Shown here: in pieces, positions 52,034 to 60,888 of the stretch
Layout: every line of letters begins with the position of its first letter
How positions within the stretch are numbered: position 1 is the stretch's first letter
From: JASLDZ01 sp964244065
GTDB lineage: Bacteria; Pseudomonadota; Alphaproteobacteria; Caulobacterales; Caulobacteraceae
Assembly (NCBI GenBank): GCA_964244065.1
Contig: CAXTHH010000002.1
Coordinates: 496,001-560,000 of the forward strand
Length of the DNA: 64,000 nt
Reading direction: 5' to 3'
The notes under the pieces: generated by a model
What the model was told of the DNA's origin: nothing
The model's database searches: none
What the model saw: the letters and a program-made list of their open reading frames with translations, nothing else
Position numbers and translations under genes: made by a program

Positions 52034-53103
52034 GCCTTGGCTCCCTTGCGGCCGGCCTTGAGGTTCAGGGGAGCCTCCCTCGCCGCCGCCTCGTCCAACG
52101 GCCAGCGGGGCCGGGCGGGTGCATCGAGCCCGTCCGTCCAGCCGAGCCGCAGCCGCTCGGCCCCCGCCAGGGCGATCATGGCGGCGTTGTCCGTGCAGTA
52201 CTTCAGCGGAGGCGCGGCGAAGCGGTAGCCCGCCGCCGAGGCCGCCCGCTCCAGCTCGGCCCGCACGTGCGCGTTGGCCGCGACGCCTCCGGCGACCACA
52301 AACAGCCGCCCGGCGTCGCCGTGCTCCGCCGCATGCAGCCGCAGCGCCACCGCCGACCGCTCCACCAGCTGGCGCGCGATGGCGGCCTGCACCGCCGCCG
52401 CCAGGTCGGCGCGGTCGCGGTCGGTGGTCACGTCCCGCTGGGCGATCCGCGCCGCGGCGGTCTTCAGGCCGGAGAAGGAGAAGTCGCACCCCTTGTGGCC
52501 CAGCAGCATGCGGGGGAGTGTGAAACACGCCGGGTCGCCCTCCGCCGCCAGCCGCTCCAGCGCCGGGCCGCCGGGGTAGGGCAGGCCGAGCACGGCGGCG
52601 ATCTTGTCGAACGCCTCGCCCGCCGCGTCGTCGATGGTGGAGCCCAGCCGCCGGTGCTCGCCCACGCCGCGCACGTCCAGGAGCTGGCAGTGCCCGCCTG
52701 ACACCAGCAGCAGCAGGAACGGGTAGGGCGCCTCCTCCGCCAGCCGGGCGGAGACCGCGTGGCCCTCCAGGTGGTTCACCGCCACGAACGGCAGCCCGCG
52801 CGCGAGCGCCACCGCCTTGCCCGCGGCCAGCCCCACCATGACGCCGCCGACGAGCCCCGGCCCGGCCGTGGCGGCCACCCCGTCCAGCGCCTCGAAGCCG
52901 AGTCCCGCCTCGGCCATGGCGGAGGCGATCACGTGGTCCACTACCTCGGCGTGCGCGCGGGCCGCCACTTCGGGCACCACGCCGCCGTAGGGCGCGTGCG
53001 CCGCCGCCTGGCTGGCCACCACCGAGCTCAGCACCTCCGCGCGGGCGCCCAGGCGGACCACGGCGGCGGCGGTCTCGTCGCAGCTGGTCTCGACGCCGAG
53101 CAC
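52030..53103 (-). CDS. tsaD: tRNA threonylcarbamoyladenosine transferase TsaD
   Basis: 357 residues. LGVETSCDETAAAVV at the N-terminus, metal ligands in NHLEGHAVSARL (HxEGH), SGGHCQLL, GSTIDDAAGEAFDK and PPLKYCTDNAAMIA are hallmarks of the Kae1/TsaD family. With TsaB and TsaE it transfers the threonylcarbamoyl group to A37 of ANN-decoding tRNAs. The start is placed at GTG 53103; no clear ribosome-binding site is visible. It is first in tsaD-NUDIX-gpsA-yciI-Rieske-nei and divergent from hemD. Confidence 0.95.
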   Translation of the reverse strand: MLGVETSCDETAAAVVRLGARAEVLSSVVASQAAAHAPYGGVVPEVAARAHAEVVDHVIASAMAEAGLGFEALDGVAATAGPGLVGGVMVGLAAGKAVALARGLPFVAVNHLEGHAVSARLAEEAPYPFLLLLVSGGHCQLLDVRGVGEHRRLGSTIDDAAGEAFDKIAAVLGLPYPGGPALERLAAEGDPACFTLPRMLLGHKGCDFSFSGLKTAAARIAQRDVTTDRDRADLAAAVQAAIARQLVERSAVALRLHAAEHGDAGRLFVVAGGVAANAHVRAELERAASAAGYRFAAPPLKYCTDNAAMIALAGAERLRLGWTDGLDAPARPRWPLDEAAAREAPLNLKAGRKGAKA

Positions 53104-53202
53104 GGTGAGGGGGGCGGGGTCCAGGGGGCGCTCCGTTGCCGGGAGGCGCCCGCTCCTGTAGCGGTCCGGTCCCGCCGCCGAGCTAGGCCCGCCGCCCGCC
53201 GC

Positions 53203-53286
53203 ATGCAATCCGCGCCGCCCGTCTCCGCCCGCGTCGGCCCGCGCACCGTGCGGCGCGAAGGCGCTCGCCGGCTCCCGCCCGGTTAG
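53203..53286 (+). other. 27-codon frame, possible relic in the place of hemC
   Basis: ATG 53203 to TAG 53286 encodes MQSAPPVSARVGPRTVRREG then ARRLPPG, 12 bp before hemD. In many alphaproteobacteria tsaD is divergent from hemC-hemD. Here the whole gap is only 195 bp and hemC is missing. The frame starts with a Pro-Val-x-x-x-Gly-x-Arg pattern that vaguely recalls the HemC N-terminus (RIGTR), so it might be a deletion scar. The rest of 53104-53202 is the tsaD leader. Weak evidence. Confidence 0.25.
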
Positions 53287-53298
53287 GCGCCCTGGGCG

Positions 53299-53994
53299 AT
53301 GCGCGTCTGGATCACCCGCGCCGAGCCCGGAGCCTCCGCCACCGCCGCCCGCCTGCGTGCGCTGGGCCGCGATCCGCTGGTCGCGCCTCTGATAGAGATC
53401 TGCCCGCTTCCCGCCGCCGCGCCCGACCTGCGCGGGGTCGCGGCGCTGGCCTTCACCAGCGCCGCCGGCGTCCGCGCCTTCGCCCACCTGTCCGCCGACC
53501 GGAGCCTGCCCGTGTTCGCCGTGGGAGGCGCCACCGCCCGCGCCGCGCGCGAGGCGGGCTGGCGAGAGGTGCGCGACGGCGACGGCGACGGCCGGGCTCT
53601 GGCCGCCTTGATCGCCGCCGCCCCGCCCGTAGGCCCCGTGCTCGCCCCCGGCGCGGAGCGGCCCGCCTTCGACCTGCCCGGCGCGCTCGCCGCCGCAGGC
53701 GTCCGCTGCCGTCCGCTGCCCGTGTACCGCACCGCCGCGGTCGCGCCGCCTCCGCCGGAGCCGCTGGCCGCGCTGGCCGCGGGCGCGCTGGAGGCGGTGC
53801 TGCTGCAATCGCCCAGCGCCGCACGCGCCCTCGACGCCGCCCTGCCCGAGGGACCGCCCGCCTCGCCCGGCCCCTGGCTCCTGGCCCTCTCCGACGCGTG
53901 CCGCCCCGCGGCCCCCGGCTGGCGGGTGCGCGTCTCGGCGGCCCCCCGCGAGCGCGACCTCCTGGCGCTCCTGCCCCCGCTGGACGGGCGATAG
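53299..53994 (+). CDS. hemD: Uroporphyrinogen-III synthase HemD
   Basis: 231 residues with the bilobed HemD pattern: RVWITRAEPGASATAARLRALGRDPLVAPLIEI, LAFTSAAGVRAFA, FAVGGATARAAREAGW, then CRPLPVYRTAAVAPPP in the linker and VLLQSPSAARAL in the second domain. The family is poorly conserved, but these landmarks and the position beside tsaD support it. It cyclises and rearranges hydroxymethylbilane to uroporphyrinogen III in haem synthesis. The usual upstream hemC is absent here. Confidence 0.85.
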   Translation: MRVWITRAEPGASATAARLRALGRDPLVAPLIEICPLPAAAPDLRGVAALAFTSAAGVRAFAHLSADRSLPVFAVGGATARAAREAGWREVRDGDGDGRALAALIAAAPPVGPVLAPGAERPAFDLPGALAAAGVRCRPLPVYRTAAVAPPPPEPLAALAAGALEAVLLQSPSAARALDAALPEGPPASPGPWLLALSDACRPAAPGWRVRVSAAPRERDLLALLPPLDGR

Positions 53995-54026
53995 CCTCTC
54001 CGCTAAGAGACCGCCTCCCAAACCGG

Positions 54027-54102
54027 GCCGCCTTAGCTCAGCCGGTAGAGCGGCGCATTCGTAATGCGTAGGTCAGGTGTTCGAGTCACCTAGGCGGCAC
54101 CA
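54027..54102 (+). tRNA. tRNA-Thr (anticodon CGT)
   Basis: 76 bases with encoded CCA. Acceptor GCCGCCT/AGGCGGC, D-stem GCTC/GAGC, anticodon stem GCGCA/TGCGT with loop TTCGTAA giving anticodon CGT (Thr, codon ACG), T-arm AGGTG-TTCGAGT-CACCT, discriminator A. Confidence 0.95.
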
Positions 54103-54487
54103 CTCCTCTCTTCGATAGATCAGGCTCTGCTGGCGGGCGGCCTGGCGACGGTCAGCTGGAGCCGACGCGCAGTCGAGTTCGGCGGCGATGCGGGCCGTGA
54201 CGGCTCGGCCCAGCTTTGATGGCGGCGCCGGGCATGTCCGACGTTCGGACGTCGACATCCTGGTGCGGCTCGCCGGCTTGGCCGCGACCTGCACCCCGAC
54301 CCCATTCGACGCGGGCCAGGAGAGGATCTGGCGCTGGGTTCGTTTCTCCCGCCTGCTGGCCGCTCTGGTCGCCGCGCCCGTCGGGTGGGGGGAAGGCCTC
54401 CTGCGTGAAGGCGGTCGGCGGGGTCGGCCCGGCGGAGGCGGGGGCGGCGACGAGGGCGGGGCGGGCGCGCCGGCGGGGCGCGGCGCG
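54103..54487. other. Intergenic region downstream of tRNA-Thr
   Basis: 385 bp with no convincing gene. One plus-strand frame from about 54230 to 54375 reads like protein (DVDILVRLAGLAAT, FDAGQERIWRWVRFSRLLAALVA) but has no good start or family match and then runs antisense into the esterase gene; it may be a decayed fragment. No copy of the tRNA 3' end was found that would mark an integration site. Confidence 0.4.
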
Positions 54488-55492
54488 TCATGGCGTTCTC
54501 CCATCGAGCGGCCGGGGCGTGTCCCCGGCGCCGAGGCGAGCCCTCAGCGCCCGGGCGACGGCGGTGCGGCCGCGCCGTCCGACGGCGAGATCGCCGAAGC
54601 TCAGGGCCGCGTGGATCGCGCCCTCCAGGTCCAGGTGCTCGACCTCCACCCCCGCCTCGCGCAGCCGCTCGGCATAAGCGCGGCCTTCGTCGCGCAGGGG
54701 GTCCAGGGCCCCGGTGAGCACGAGGGCGGCGGGGGCCCCGCGAAGATCGGGGGCCAGCATGGGAGAGACGCGGGGATCGCGCGCGTCCGCGCCGCCGGCG
54801 AGGTAGGCGGCGGCCGCGATGTCGATGTGCTCGCGGGCGAGCAGCAGGCCGCCGTCGCCCAGGGCGCCGCGCGAGGGGTAGGCGTCGTGCTCCGCCGCGA
54901 TGTCGGTCATGGGATAGATCAGCACCTGCAGCGCCACCCGCCCGGCCCGCTCCCGCGCCACCACGGCGGCCAGGGCGCCGCCCGCGCTGTCGCCGACGAC
55001 GGCGAGCCGGCGGGGGTCGAGGCCCAGCGCCGGGCCCTCGGCGACCAGCCAGTCGAAGGCGTCCAGCGCGTCCTCCAGGCCCGCCGGGAAGGGGTGCTCG
55101 GGCGTGAGGCGGTAGTCGAGGCTGAGGATCGCCGCGCCGCTCTCGACGGCCAGGGTGCGCACCAGCACGTCGTAGCCCTCCACGTCGCCGTGCGACCAGC
55201 CGCCGCCGTGGAGGAAGAGCACCGCGGGAGAGGGCGGGGCGCCGCCGGGCTGCGGGCGATACAGACGGGCCGGGACCTCGCCCCCCCGGCCGGGGACCCG
55301 CAGGTCCTCCGCGCGGCAGGCCGCCTCCGGCGGGGCGGGACCTGCGAAGGCGAGGAAGATCGCGCGGGCGTGGCGGCGGTTCAGCTCGGCGGGCGAGACG
55401 CCCGGCTCGGCCTCCACCGCCTCGACCACGCCGGGCAGGGCGTCGAGCAGGCGGCGCGTCTCCGCGTCCGGCTCGGGCGGGGGCGTGTCCAT
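54488..55492 (-). CDS. Alpha/beta hydrolase, hormone-sensitive lipase family esterase
   Basis: 334 residues. HGGGW oxyanion motif (about residue 97), ILSLDYRLTPEHPFPAGLEDALDA, nucleophile elbow GDSAGG (about 168), acid in LTGALDPLRDEG and catalytic His in EGAIHAALSFG define family IV esterases. No signal peptide, so cytosolic. It acts on short-chain or aromatic esters. It follows the TonB receptor by 19 bp in the same direction and is near the protocatechuate operon, so an aromatic ester substrate is plausible but unproven. Confidence 0.9.
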   Translation of the reverse strand: MDTPPPEPDAETRRLLDALPGVVEAVEAEPGVSPAELNRRHARAIFLAFAGPAPPEAACRAEDLRVPGRGGEVPARLYRPQPGGAPPSPAVLFLHGGGWSHGDVEGYDVLVRTLAVESGAAILSLDYRLTPEHPFPAGLEDALDAFDWLVAEGPALGLDPRRLAVVGDSAGGALAAVVARERAGRVALQVLIYPMTDIAAEHDAYPSRGALGDGGLLLAREHIDIAAAAYLAGGADARDPRVSPMLAPDLRGAPAALVLTGALDPLRDEGRAYAERLREAGVEVEHLDLEGAIHAALSFGDLAVGRRGRTAVARALRARLGAGDTPRPLDGRTP

Positions 55493-55511
55493 GGCGGCGT
55501 CGGCCCGGCGC

Positions 55512-57800
55512 TCAGAAGCGGTGGATCAGGCGGACGTCGTAGGTGCGCGGAGGGTTGAAGAAGGCCACCTGCACCCCCGGAAAGGCGGCCAGGTTGAAGC
55601 CCTGCCGCCGCACGGCCACGTCGCTCAGGTTCTTGACGCCAAGCCGCGCCTCCCACCGTCCGTCCGACGAGCGCAGGCCGACGAAGGCGTTCAGGTTGAC
55701 GTAGTCGGGCTGGCGCAGCAGCGGCGAGTCGGTGATCTCGGTCGCGGTCTCGCCGCGGTAGTTGGCGTCCAGGTGCGCCTGCCCGTCGATCCGCCCGGAC
55801 AGCGGCCGCTCGTAGGTGACGGCCAGGCTGGCGCTCACCGGCGGGCTGTTCACCAGGCTGCGGCCGCTGGCGTCGGTCACCGTCGCCCCGTTCAGGATCG
55901 AGAACCGGTCGTAGCGGGCGTCCAGCACGCCCAGCGAGGCGTCCACCCGCAGGCCGGTCATCGGCTTGGCGCTGAGCTCGATCTCGCCGCCCTGGATGGT
56001 GGCGGCCGCGGCGTTGGTGAACAGGCTGGAGAAGACGCCGGTCACCGGATCCGCGCCGAACGAGGTCACCTGCACGTCGGTGTAGTCGTTGTGGAAGTAG
56101 GAGGCGTTGATCACCAGCCGGCCGTCCAGCCAGCTGGTCTTCAGCCCAGCCTCGACCGCGTCCACGAACTCGGGCCGGAACGCCTGGAACTGGAACTGGC
56201 TGGCGGCGCGCCCGTCGAACCCGCCGCTCTTGAAGCCCTCCGAGTACGAGACATAGGCCAGCACCGCGGGCGTGACCTTGTAGGAGGCCGAGACCTTGGG
56301 CGTCACCGCATTGAAGTCGGCCTTGCCGGAGACGGGCGTCCCGCGCACGCCGGCGCCCTTGCCGAACGGCGGCTCGTTGTTGATCGCCGAGAAGGCGGGA
56401 TTGAAGAAGTTCTCGAACACGCGGCTGGAGCGCTTCTCCTCGTTGGTGTAGCGCGCGCCCGCCGTCAGGCTCAGCCGCGGCGTCACCGCCCAGGTCAGGT
56501 CCGCGAAGCCGGCGTAGGAGGTGGTGCGCTGGCGCGTGTCGGCCAGGGCGGTGGTGGGGAAGCCGAACGCCGTCACCGGGAAGCCGAAGATGGTCGCCGC
56601 GCCGTCGTCATAGCCCGAGAAGCTGTCGTCGATGTCGCGGAAATAGTAGAAGCCGGCGGTGCCGGTCACCGCGCCGAAGGTCCCGGTGGCGCGCAGCTCC
56701 TGGCTCCACTGCTCCTCGTCCTGCCGCAGGAGGATGTCGAGGATCGGCAGGGGCGAGCCGTCGGTGTCGAGCTTCAGGTTGAAGTTGAAGCCGCGGTAGG
56801 CGCTGATCGACTCTAGCGTCAGGTGGTCGTTCACCTTGTAGCGGCTGGTCAGCGACACGCCGTAGCCCGAGAGGTCGTTCAGCCCGTTGGCGTTGGTCTG
56901 CGGGCGGTAGGGGTCGGTCAGCGCGGGCAGGGTGACCAGCCGGCCGCCGGTGAAGCCGGTGATGGGCGTCACGCGCACCGGGCTCTGCGAGGTGGAGGGC
57001 GTGTCGCGCTTGCCGTCGATGTTCAGCAGGAACTGCAGCCGGTCGGTGGGCGTCCAGTCGACGGTGACGCGGCCGGCCAGGGTGTCCTTGTCGCCGTCGC
57101 CGCGGCCGGTGAACAGGTTCTGGGCGTAGCCGTCGCGCCGCTGGTAGGTGAAGGCGCCCTTGATCCTCAGCGTGTCGGTGACGGGGCCGCCGTAGCGCCC
57201 CTGCACCAGCGCCTCGCCATAGTTTCCGCCGCCCACCTCCAGGTAGCCGCCCCAGGCGCGCGGCGGCGGGGTGGAGACGAACTTGACCGCGCCGCCGATG
57301 GTGTTGCGGCCGTAGAGCGTGCCCTGGGGCCCGCGCAGCACCTCGATGCGGTCGACGTCGAACACCTCCAGGAAGGCGGCCTGGGTGCGCGCGATGAAGA
57401 CGTCGTCCAGGTACACGCCGACGCCCGGGTCGGCGAAGGCCAGGCTGTCGTTCTGCCCGACGCCGCGGATGTAGATCACCGCGTTGGAGGCGTCGCCCTT
57501 GTCCAGGTAGAGGTTGGGCGTCGCGTACTGGATGCCCGACAGGTCGTCGGCCTGCAGCTCCTGCAGCCGCCGCTCGGAGAAGGCGGTCACGGAGACGGGC
57601 ACGTCCTGCAGCGACTCGGCGCGGCGGCGCGCGGTCACCACCACCTCGTCCACCCGCGTCTCGCTCCGCGCGTCCTGGGGAGGGTCGGACGGCGACGCCG
57701 GCTGGGCGAGGGCGGGGGCGGCGGCCAGCAGGACCCCGGCGGAGGCGGTCCCCAGCAGGAGGGTGCGAATCGCGCGCGCGCAGGCGTGGCCGCTGGTCAT
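55512..57800 (-). CDS. TonB-dependent outer-membrane receptor
   Basis: 762 residues. Signal peptide (about 1-32, cleaved near ALAQ), TonB box DEVVVTARRRAESLQDVPVSV, plug domain with VIYIRGVGQND, GVGVYLDDVFIAR and VEVLRGPQGTLYGRNTIGGAVKF, then a 22-strand barrel ending YDVRLIHRF with the terminal Phe. It belongs to the large Caulobacterales/Sphingomonadales group that imports small organic compounds rather than siderophores. Its neighbours (esterase downstream, AraC regulator and pca operon upstream) suggest aromatic substrates. ATG at 57800, 118 bp after the regulator. Confidence 0.92.
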   Translation of the reverse strand: MTSGHACARAIRTLLLGTASAGVLLAAAPALAQPASPSDPPQDARSETRVDEVVVTARRRAESLQDVPVSVTAFSERRLQELQADDLSGIQYATPNLYLDKGDASNAVIYIRGVGQNDSLAFADPGVGVYLDDVFIARTQAAFLEVFDVDRIEVLRGPQGTLYGRNTIGGAVKFVSTPPPRAWGGYLEVGGGNYGEALVQGRYGGPVTDTLRIKGAFTYQRRDGYAQNLFTGRGDGDKDTLAGRVTVDWTPTDRLQFLLNIDGKRDTPSTSQSPVRVTPITGFTGGRLVTLPALTDPYRPQTNANGLNDLSGYGVSLTSRYKVNDHLTLESISAYRGFNFNLKLDTDGSPLPILDILLRQDEEQWSQELRATGTFGAVTGTAGFYYFRDIDDSFSGYDDGAATIFGFPVTAFGFPTTALADTRQRTTSYAGFADLTWAVTPRLSLTAGARYTNEEKRSSRVFENFFNPAFSAINNEPPFGKGAGVRGTPVSGKADFNAVTPKVSASYKVTPAVLAYVSYSEGFKSGGFDGRAASQFQFQAFRPEFVDAVEAGLKTSWLDGRLVINASYFHNDYTDVQVTSFGADPVTGVFSSLFTNAAAATIQGGEIELSAKPMTGLRVDASLGVLDARYDRFSILNGATVTDASGRSLVNSPPVSASLAVTYERPLSGRIDGQAHLDANYRGETATEITDSPLLRQPDYVNLNAFVGLRSSDGRWEARLGVKNLSDVAVRRQGFNLAAFPGVQVAFFNPPRTYDVRLIHRF

Positions 57801-57918
57801 CTGTCGTCGTCTCCCCCGCCGGTCTTGGGCGAGGCCCCGCCGGCTTGGAGGCGATCAGGCGCGCGGTCGGGTGCGCCCGTCCACGACAGGCTCCGTCAAT
57901 CTTGGAGGACGAATTCGC

Positions 57919-58929
57919 TCACGCCGACCGGCGGACGCGCTCGGACCAGGCGGTGGGCGTCTCGCCGTTCCAGGCCTTGAAGGCGCGGCTGAAGCTGCGC
58001 GCGTCGGCGAAGCCCAGGATCTCCGCCACCTGCTCGACCTCGCGGCCCCCCGCCAGAAGCGCGCGGGCGCTGTGGTCCAGCGCGCGGACCCGCAGCGCGC
58101 GGAAGCTGGCGCCGCTCGCGTCCAGGCGGCGGCGCAGGGTCGCGACGCTGACGCCCAGGCGGCGGGCGACCGCCGGCTGCCCCTGGACGCCGGAGGCGAT
58201 CGCGTCCACCGCGCGGTCCAGGAAGTCCGCATCCGGCGCGCCGCCGTCCCGCGCGGCGGCGAGCCGGGCCACGGCGTCGTAGACGTCGTCGACCGCCTCC
58301 AGGCCCCCTGGGCGCACCGGCAGGCGCGCGGCCTCGGCGGCGTAGTCCAGGGCGAACACCGGCGCTGCGCAGCGCACCGGCGCACGCCAGAAGCGCAGCA
58401 GGCCGTCCGCGTCCGTCCGCTCGGGCCGTCGCGTGCGGACCCGCAGGAGCAGCGTGTCCAGGTCGCGCCCGAGGCCCAGGCCGAACATCGTGTGGAGGAA
58501 GATCAGGATGCCTTCCACCAGCGTGCAGGAGTCCTGCAGCCGCACGCCCGCAGTGTAGCCGAAGGCGTGGTCGTCGACCACGTAGGCCAGCCGTCCGTCG
58601 CGGCGCTCCACCCGGTTGAAGTCGCCGCCGTGGATCAGGTTGTAGGCCCGCGCCACGCGCCGCATGGCGTCTTCCAGATCGACGGCCCCGCGCACCATCT
58701 CGACCATGTAGTCCGTGGTGCCCACGGCCAGCGGCCGGGCCGACATGCGACACGCCTCGTCGCCCGCCCGCAGGGACAATCGCTGGACGAGGCGGAAGTA
58801 GTCGGAGACGGTGATCGCTCCGTCCGTCCCCGGCGGCGGCGGGTCGCCCGTGGACAGCGCCAGTCGGCGCAGGGGCTCCACATGGTCGAGCCTGACCCTG
58901 AGCCCGCCGCCTTCAAGCTCCCTCGACAT
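57919..58929 (-). CDS. AraC-family transcriptional regulator
   Basis: 336 residues. The N-terminal ~200 residues are the ligand-binding domain found in OruR/ArgR-like AraC regulators (LVQRLSLRAGDEACRMSARPLAVGTT, HTMFGLGLGRDL). The C-terminal ~90 residues hold two helix-turn-helices: PAVARRLGVSVATLRRRLDA and VEQVAEILGFADARSFSRAFKAWNGETPTAW. It lies between the pca operon (47 bp upstream) and the receptor, and may be the activator of either in response to an aromatic ligand. ATG 58929 is preferred to an upstream TTG at 58944. Confidence 0.9.
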   Translation of the reverse strand: MSRELEGGGLRVRLDHVEPLRRLALSTGDPPPPGTDGAITVSDYFRLVQRLSLRAGDEACRMSARPLAVGTTDYMVEMVRGAVDLEDAMRRVARAYNLIHGGDFNRVERRDGRLAYVVDDHAFGYTAGVRLQDSCTLVEGILIFLHTMFGLGLGRDLDTLLLRVRTRRPERTDADGLLRFWRAPVRCAAPVFALDYAAEAARLPVRPGGLEAVDDVYDAVARLAAARDGGAPDADFLDRAVDAIASGVQGQPAVARRLGVSVATLRRRLDASGASFRALRVRALDHSARALLAGGREVEQVAEILGFADARSFSRAFKAWNGETPTAWSERVRRSA

Positions 58930-58991
58930 GGGGAAAGGGTGCAACCCGCACCCACACGGGTCAAGCGAGGTGCGGGGAGGGGCAGCCCTCG

Positions 58992-59774
58992 TCAGAGGCT
59001 GTCCAGCGCCGCGTTGAAGGCGGCTTGCGCCTCGATGTTGGCGAGGTGGGCGGCGTCCAGCTCCAGGTGGCGGGCGCCGGGGATGGCGTCGGCCAGGCGT
59101 CGGCCGTCCCGCGGCGGCGTGGCGGGGTCTTGGGCGCCGGTGATCACGAGCGTCGGGACCGAGATCAGGCGGGCCGTGGCGCGCTGGTCCATGTCGCGCA
59201 GCGCCGCGCAGCAGCCGGCGTAGCCCTGGGGCGAGGTGGCCGCCAGCATGGCGCGCACCCGGGCGACGGCGGCGGGGTCGCGCTCGCGGAAGCCCGGGGT
59301 GAACCAGCGCGCGACCACCGCGTCGGCCACCGCCTCCATGCCGCCCTGCGCCACCGCCTCAATGCGCCCCTGCCAGGCGGAGGGCGGGCCCATGTAGGCC
59401 GAGGTGCAGGCGAGCACGAGCCGCGGGAAGCGGTCCGGCGCGACCACGCCCAACCGCTGGCCCACCATGCCGCCCATGGAGAGGCCGCAGAAGGCGGCGC
59501 TCGCGATCCCCAGTCCGTCCAGCAGCTCCACCGCGTCCCGCGCCAGCCGGTCCAGCCCGTAGGCGCCGGGCGGGGCGTTGGAGCCGCCGTGGCCGCGGGG
59601 GTCGTAGCGGATCACGCGCCAGCGCCCGGCCAGGTGCGCCGCCTGCCCGTCCCACATGGCCATCGTCGTGCCGAGCGAGGGCGAGAGCAGGACCGCGGGG
59701 GCGTCGGCCGGTCCCTCGACCGTGCAGGCGAGGGCGCAGCCGTCGCCCACGACGATGCGGCGGGTCTCCGTCAC
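58992..59774 (-). CDS. pcaD: 3-oxoadipate enol-lactonase PcaD
   Basis: 260 residues, alpha/beta hydrolase. VLLSPSLGTTMAMWDGQ, VIRYDPRGHGGS, nucleophile motif GLSMGGMVGQRLG, an acid in ITGAQDPATPP and His in ELDAAHLANIE are typical of PcaD. It hydrolyses 3-oxoadipate enol-lactone to 3-oxoadipate in the protocatechuate branch of the beta-ketoadipate pathway. GTG start overlaps the pcaI stop (GTGA). Last gene of the pob-pca run. Confidence 0.93.
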   Translation of the reverse strand: MTETRRIVVGDGCALACTVEGPADAPAVLLSPSLGTTMAMWDGQAAHLAGRWRVIRYDPRGHGGSNAPPGAYGLDRLARDAVELLDGLGIASAAFCGLSMGGMVGQRLGVVAPDRFPRLVLACTSAYMGPPSAWQGRIEAVAQGGMEAVADAVVARWFTPGFRERDPAAVARVRAMLAATSPQGYAGCCAALRDMDQRATARLISVPTLVITGAQDPATPPRDGRRLADAIPGARHLELDAAHLANIEAQAAFNAALDSL

Positions 59775-60490
59775 GGGGCGGGGACGGCCGGCCGGGGCCG
59801 GGTGGTGCGCTGCTCGATCCGCTTCTCGTAGGCCGCGCCCTGGATCAGCCGGTCGACATAGACGCCCGGGGTGTGGATGTGGTCGGGGTCGAGCGCGCCG
59901 GCGGGGACCAGCTCCTCCACCTCCGCCACGCACACCTTCCCGGCGGTGGCCATCATCGGATTGAAGTTCCGCGCCGTCTTCCGGTAGACGAGGTTGCCCT
60001 CCGGGTCGCCGCGCCAGGCCTTGACGATGGAGAGGTCGGCGCGGAGCCAGCGCTCGCGCACATAGGTTCGACCCTCAAACACTTCGGTCGGCTTGCCCTC
60101 GGCCACCACCGTGCCGACGCCGGTGGCGGTGTAGAAGGCCGGGATGCCCGCGCCGCCCGCGCGGATGCGCTCGGCCAGGGTGCCCTGCGGCGTGAGCTCC
60201 AGCTCCAGCTCGCCCGACAGGTACAGCTCGGCGAACAGCTTGTTCTCGCCCACGTAGGACGAGACCATCTTGCGGATCTGCCCCGCCTTCAGCAGCCGCC
60301 ACAGGCCGAAGCCGTCGGCCCCGCAGTTGTTGGAGACCACCGTCAGGCCCCGCACGCCGGAGGCCTTGATGGCCGGGATCAGGGTCTCCGGGTTGCCCGA
60401 CAGGCCGAAGCCGCCGCTCATCAGCGTCATGCCGTCGTGGAGCAGGCCCTCCAGCGCGGCGGCCGGGCCGTCGAAGATCTTGCGGCTCAT
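59771..60490 (-). CDS. pcaI: 3-oxoadipate CoA-transferase subunit A
   Basis: 239 residues. Starts RKIFDGPAAALEGLLHDGMTLMSGGFGLSGNPETLI, and has the CoA-transferase A signature around VVSNNCGADGFGL, ELELTPQGTLAERIRAGGAGIPAFYT and VKAWRGDPEGNLVYRKTARNFNP. It is closest to PcaI/ScoA-type subunits. The catalytic Glu of these enzymes is in subunit B, and no pcaJ-like gene lies in the operon, so the partner must be encoded elsewhere. Overlaps pcaC and pcaD by 4 bp each. Confidence 0.9.
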   Translation of the reverse strand: MSRKIFDGPAAALEGLLHDGMTLMSGGFGLSGNPETLIPAIKASGVRGLTVVSNNCGADGFGLWRLLKAGQIRKMVSSYVGENKLFAELYLSGELELELTPQGTLAERIRAGGAGIPAFYTATGVGTVVAEGKPTEVFEGRTYVRERWLRADLSIVKAWRGDPEGNLVYRKTARNFNPMMATAGKVCVAEVEELVPAGALDPDHIHTPGVYVDRLIQGAAYEKRIEQRTTRPRPAVPAP

Positions 60491-60888
60491 CCGGCCTCCC
60501 GCGCGCGCTCGGCCTCCAGGGCGGCCATCACCTCGGCCGCGTCGTGGAAGGCTGTGTTGGCGGCCGGCACGCCGCAGTAGACCGCGCTCTGCAGGATCAC
60601 CTCCTTGACCGTCTCCGGCGCCACCCCGTGCTCCAGGGCGGCGCGGACGTGCAGCTTGAACTCGGCGGAGCGGTTCAGGGCGATGGTCATGGCCAGGGTG
60701 AGCAGGCGCCGCGTCTCGTGCGGCAGGGCGGGGCGCGTCCAGGTCTCGCCCCAGGCGTAGCGGGTGATCAGGTCCTGGAACTCGGCGGTGAAGGCGGTGG
60801 CGGCGCCCCGCGCCCTGTCCACGTGCGCGTCGCCCAGCACGGCGCGTCGCGTCGCGTCGCCCAGGGCCAGGCGTTCGGCCTCATCCAT
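60487..60888 (-). CDS. pcaC: 4-carboxymuconolactone decarboxylase PcaC
   Basis: 133 residues, the usual size. RRAVLGDAHVDRARGAATAFTAEFQDLITRYAWGETWTRPALP is the typical PcaC opening, and AALEHGVAPETVKEVILQSAVYCGVPAANTAFHDAAEV carries the conserved Glu, Cys and His of the CMD fold. It decarboxylates 4-carboxymuconolactone to 3-oxoadipate enol-lactone. It starts 8 bp inside pcaB and overlaps pcaI by ATGA. Confidence 0.95.
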   Translation of the reverse strand: MDEAERLALGDATRRAVLGDAHVDRARGAATAFTAEFQDLITRYAWGETWTRPALPHETRRLLTLAMTIALNRSAEFKLHVRAALEHGVAPETVKEVILQSAVYCGVPAANTAFHDAAEVMAALEAERAREAG

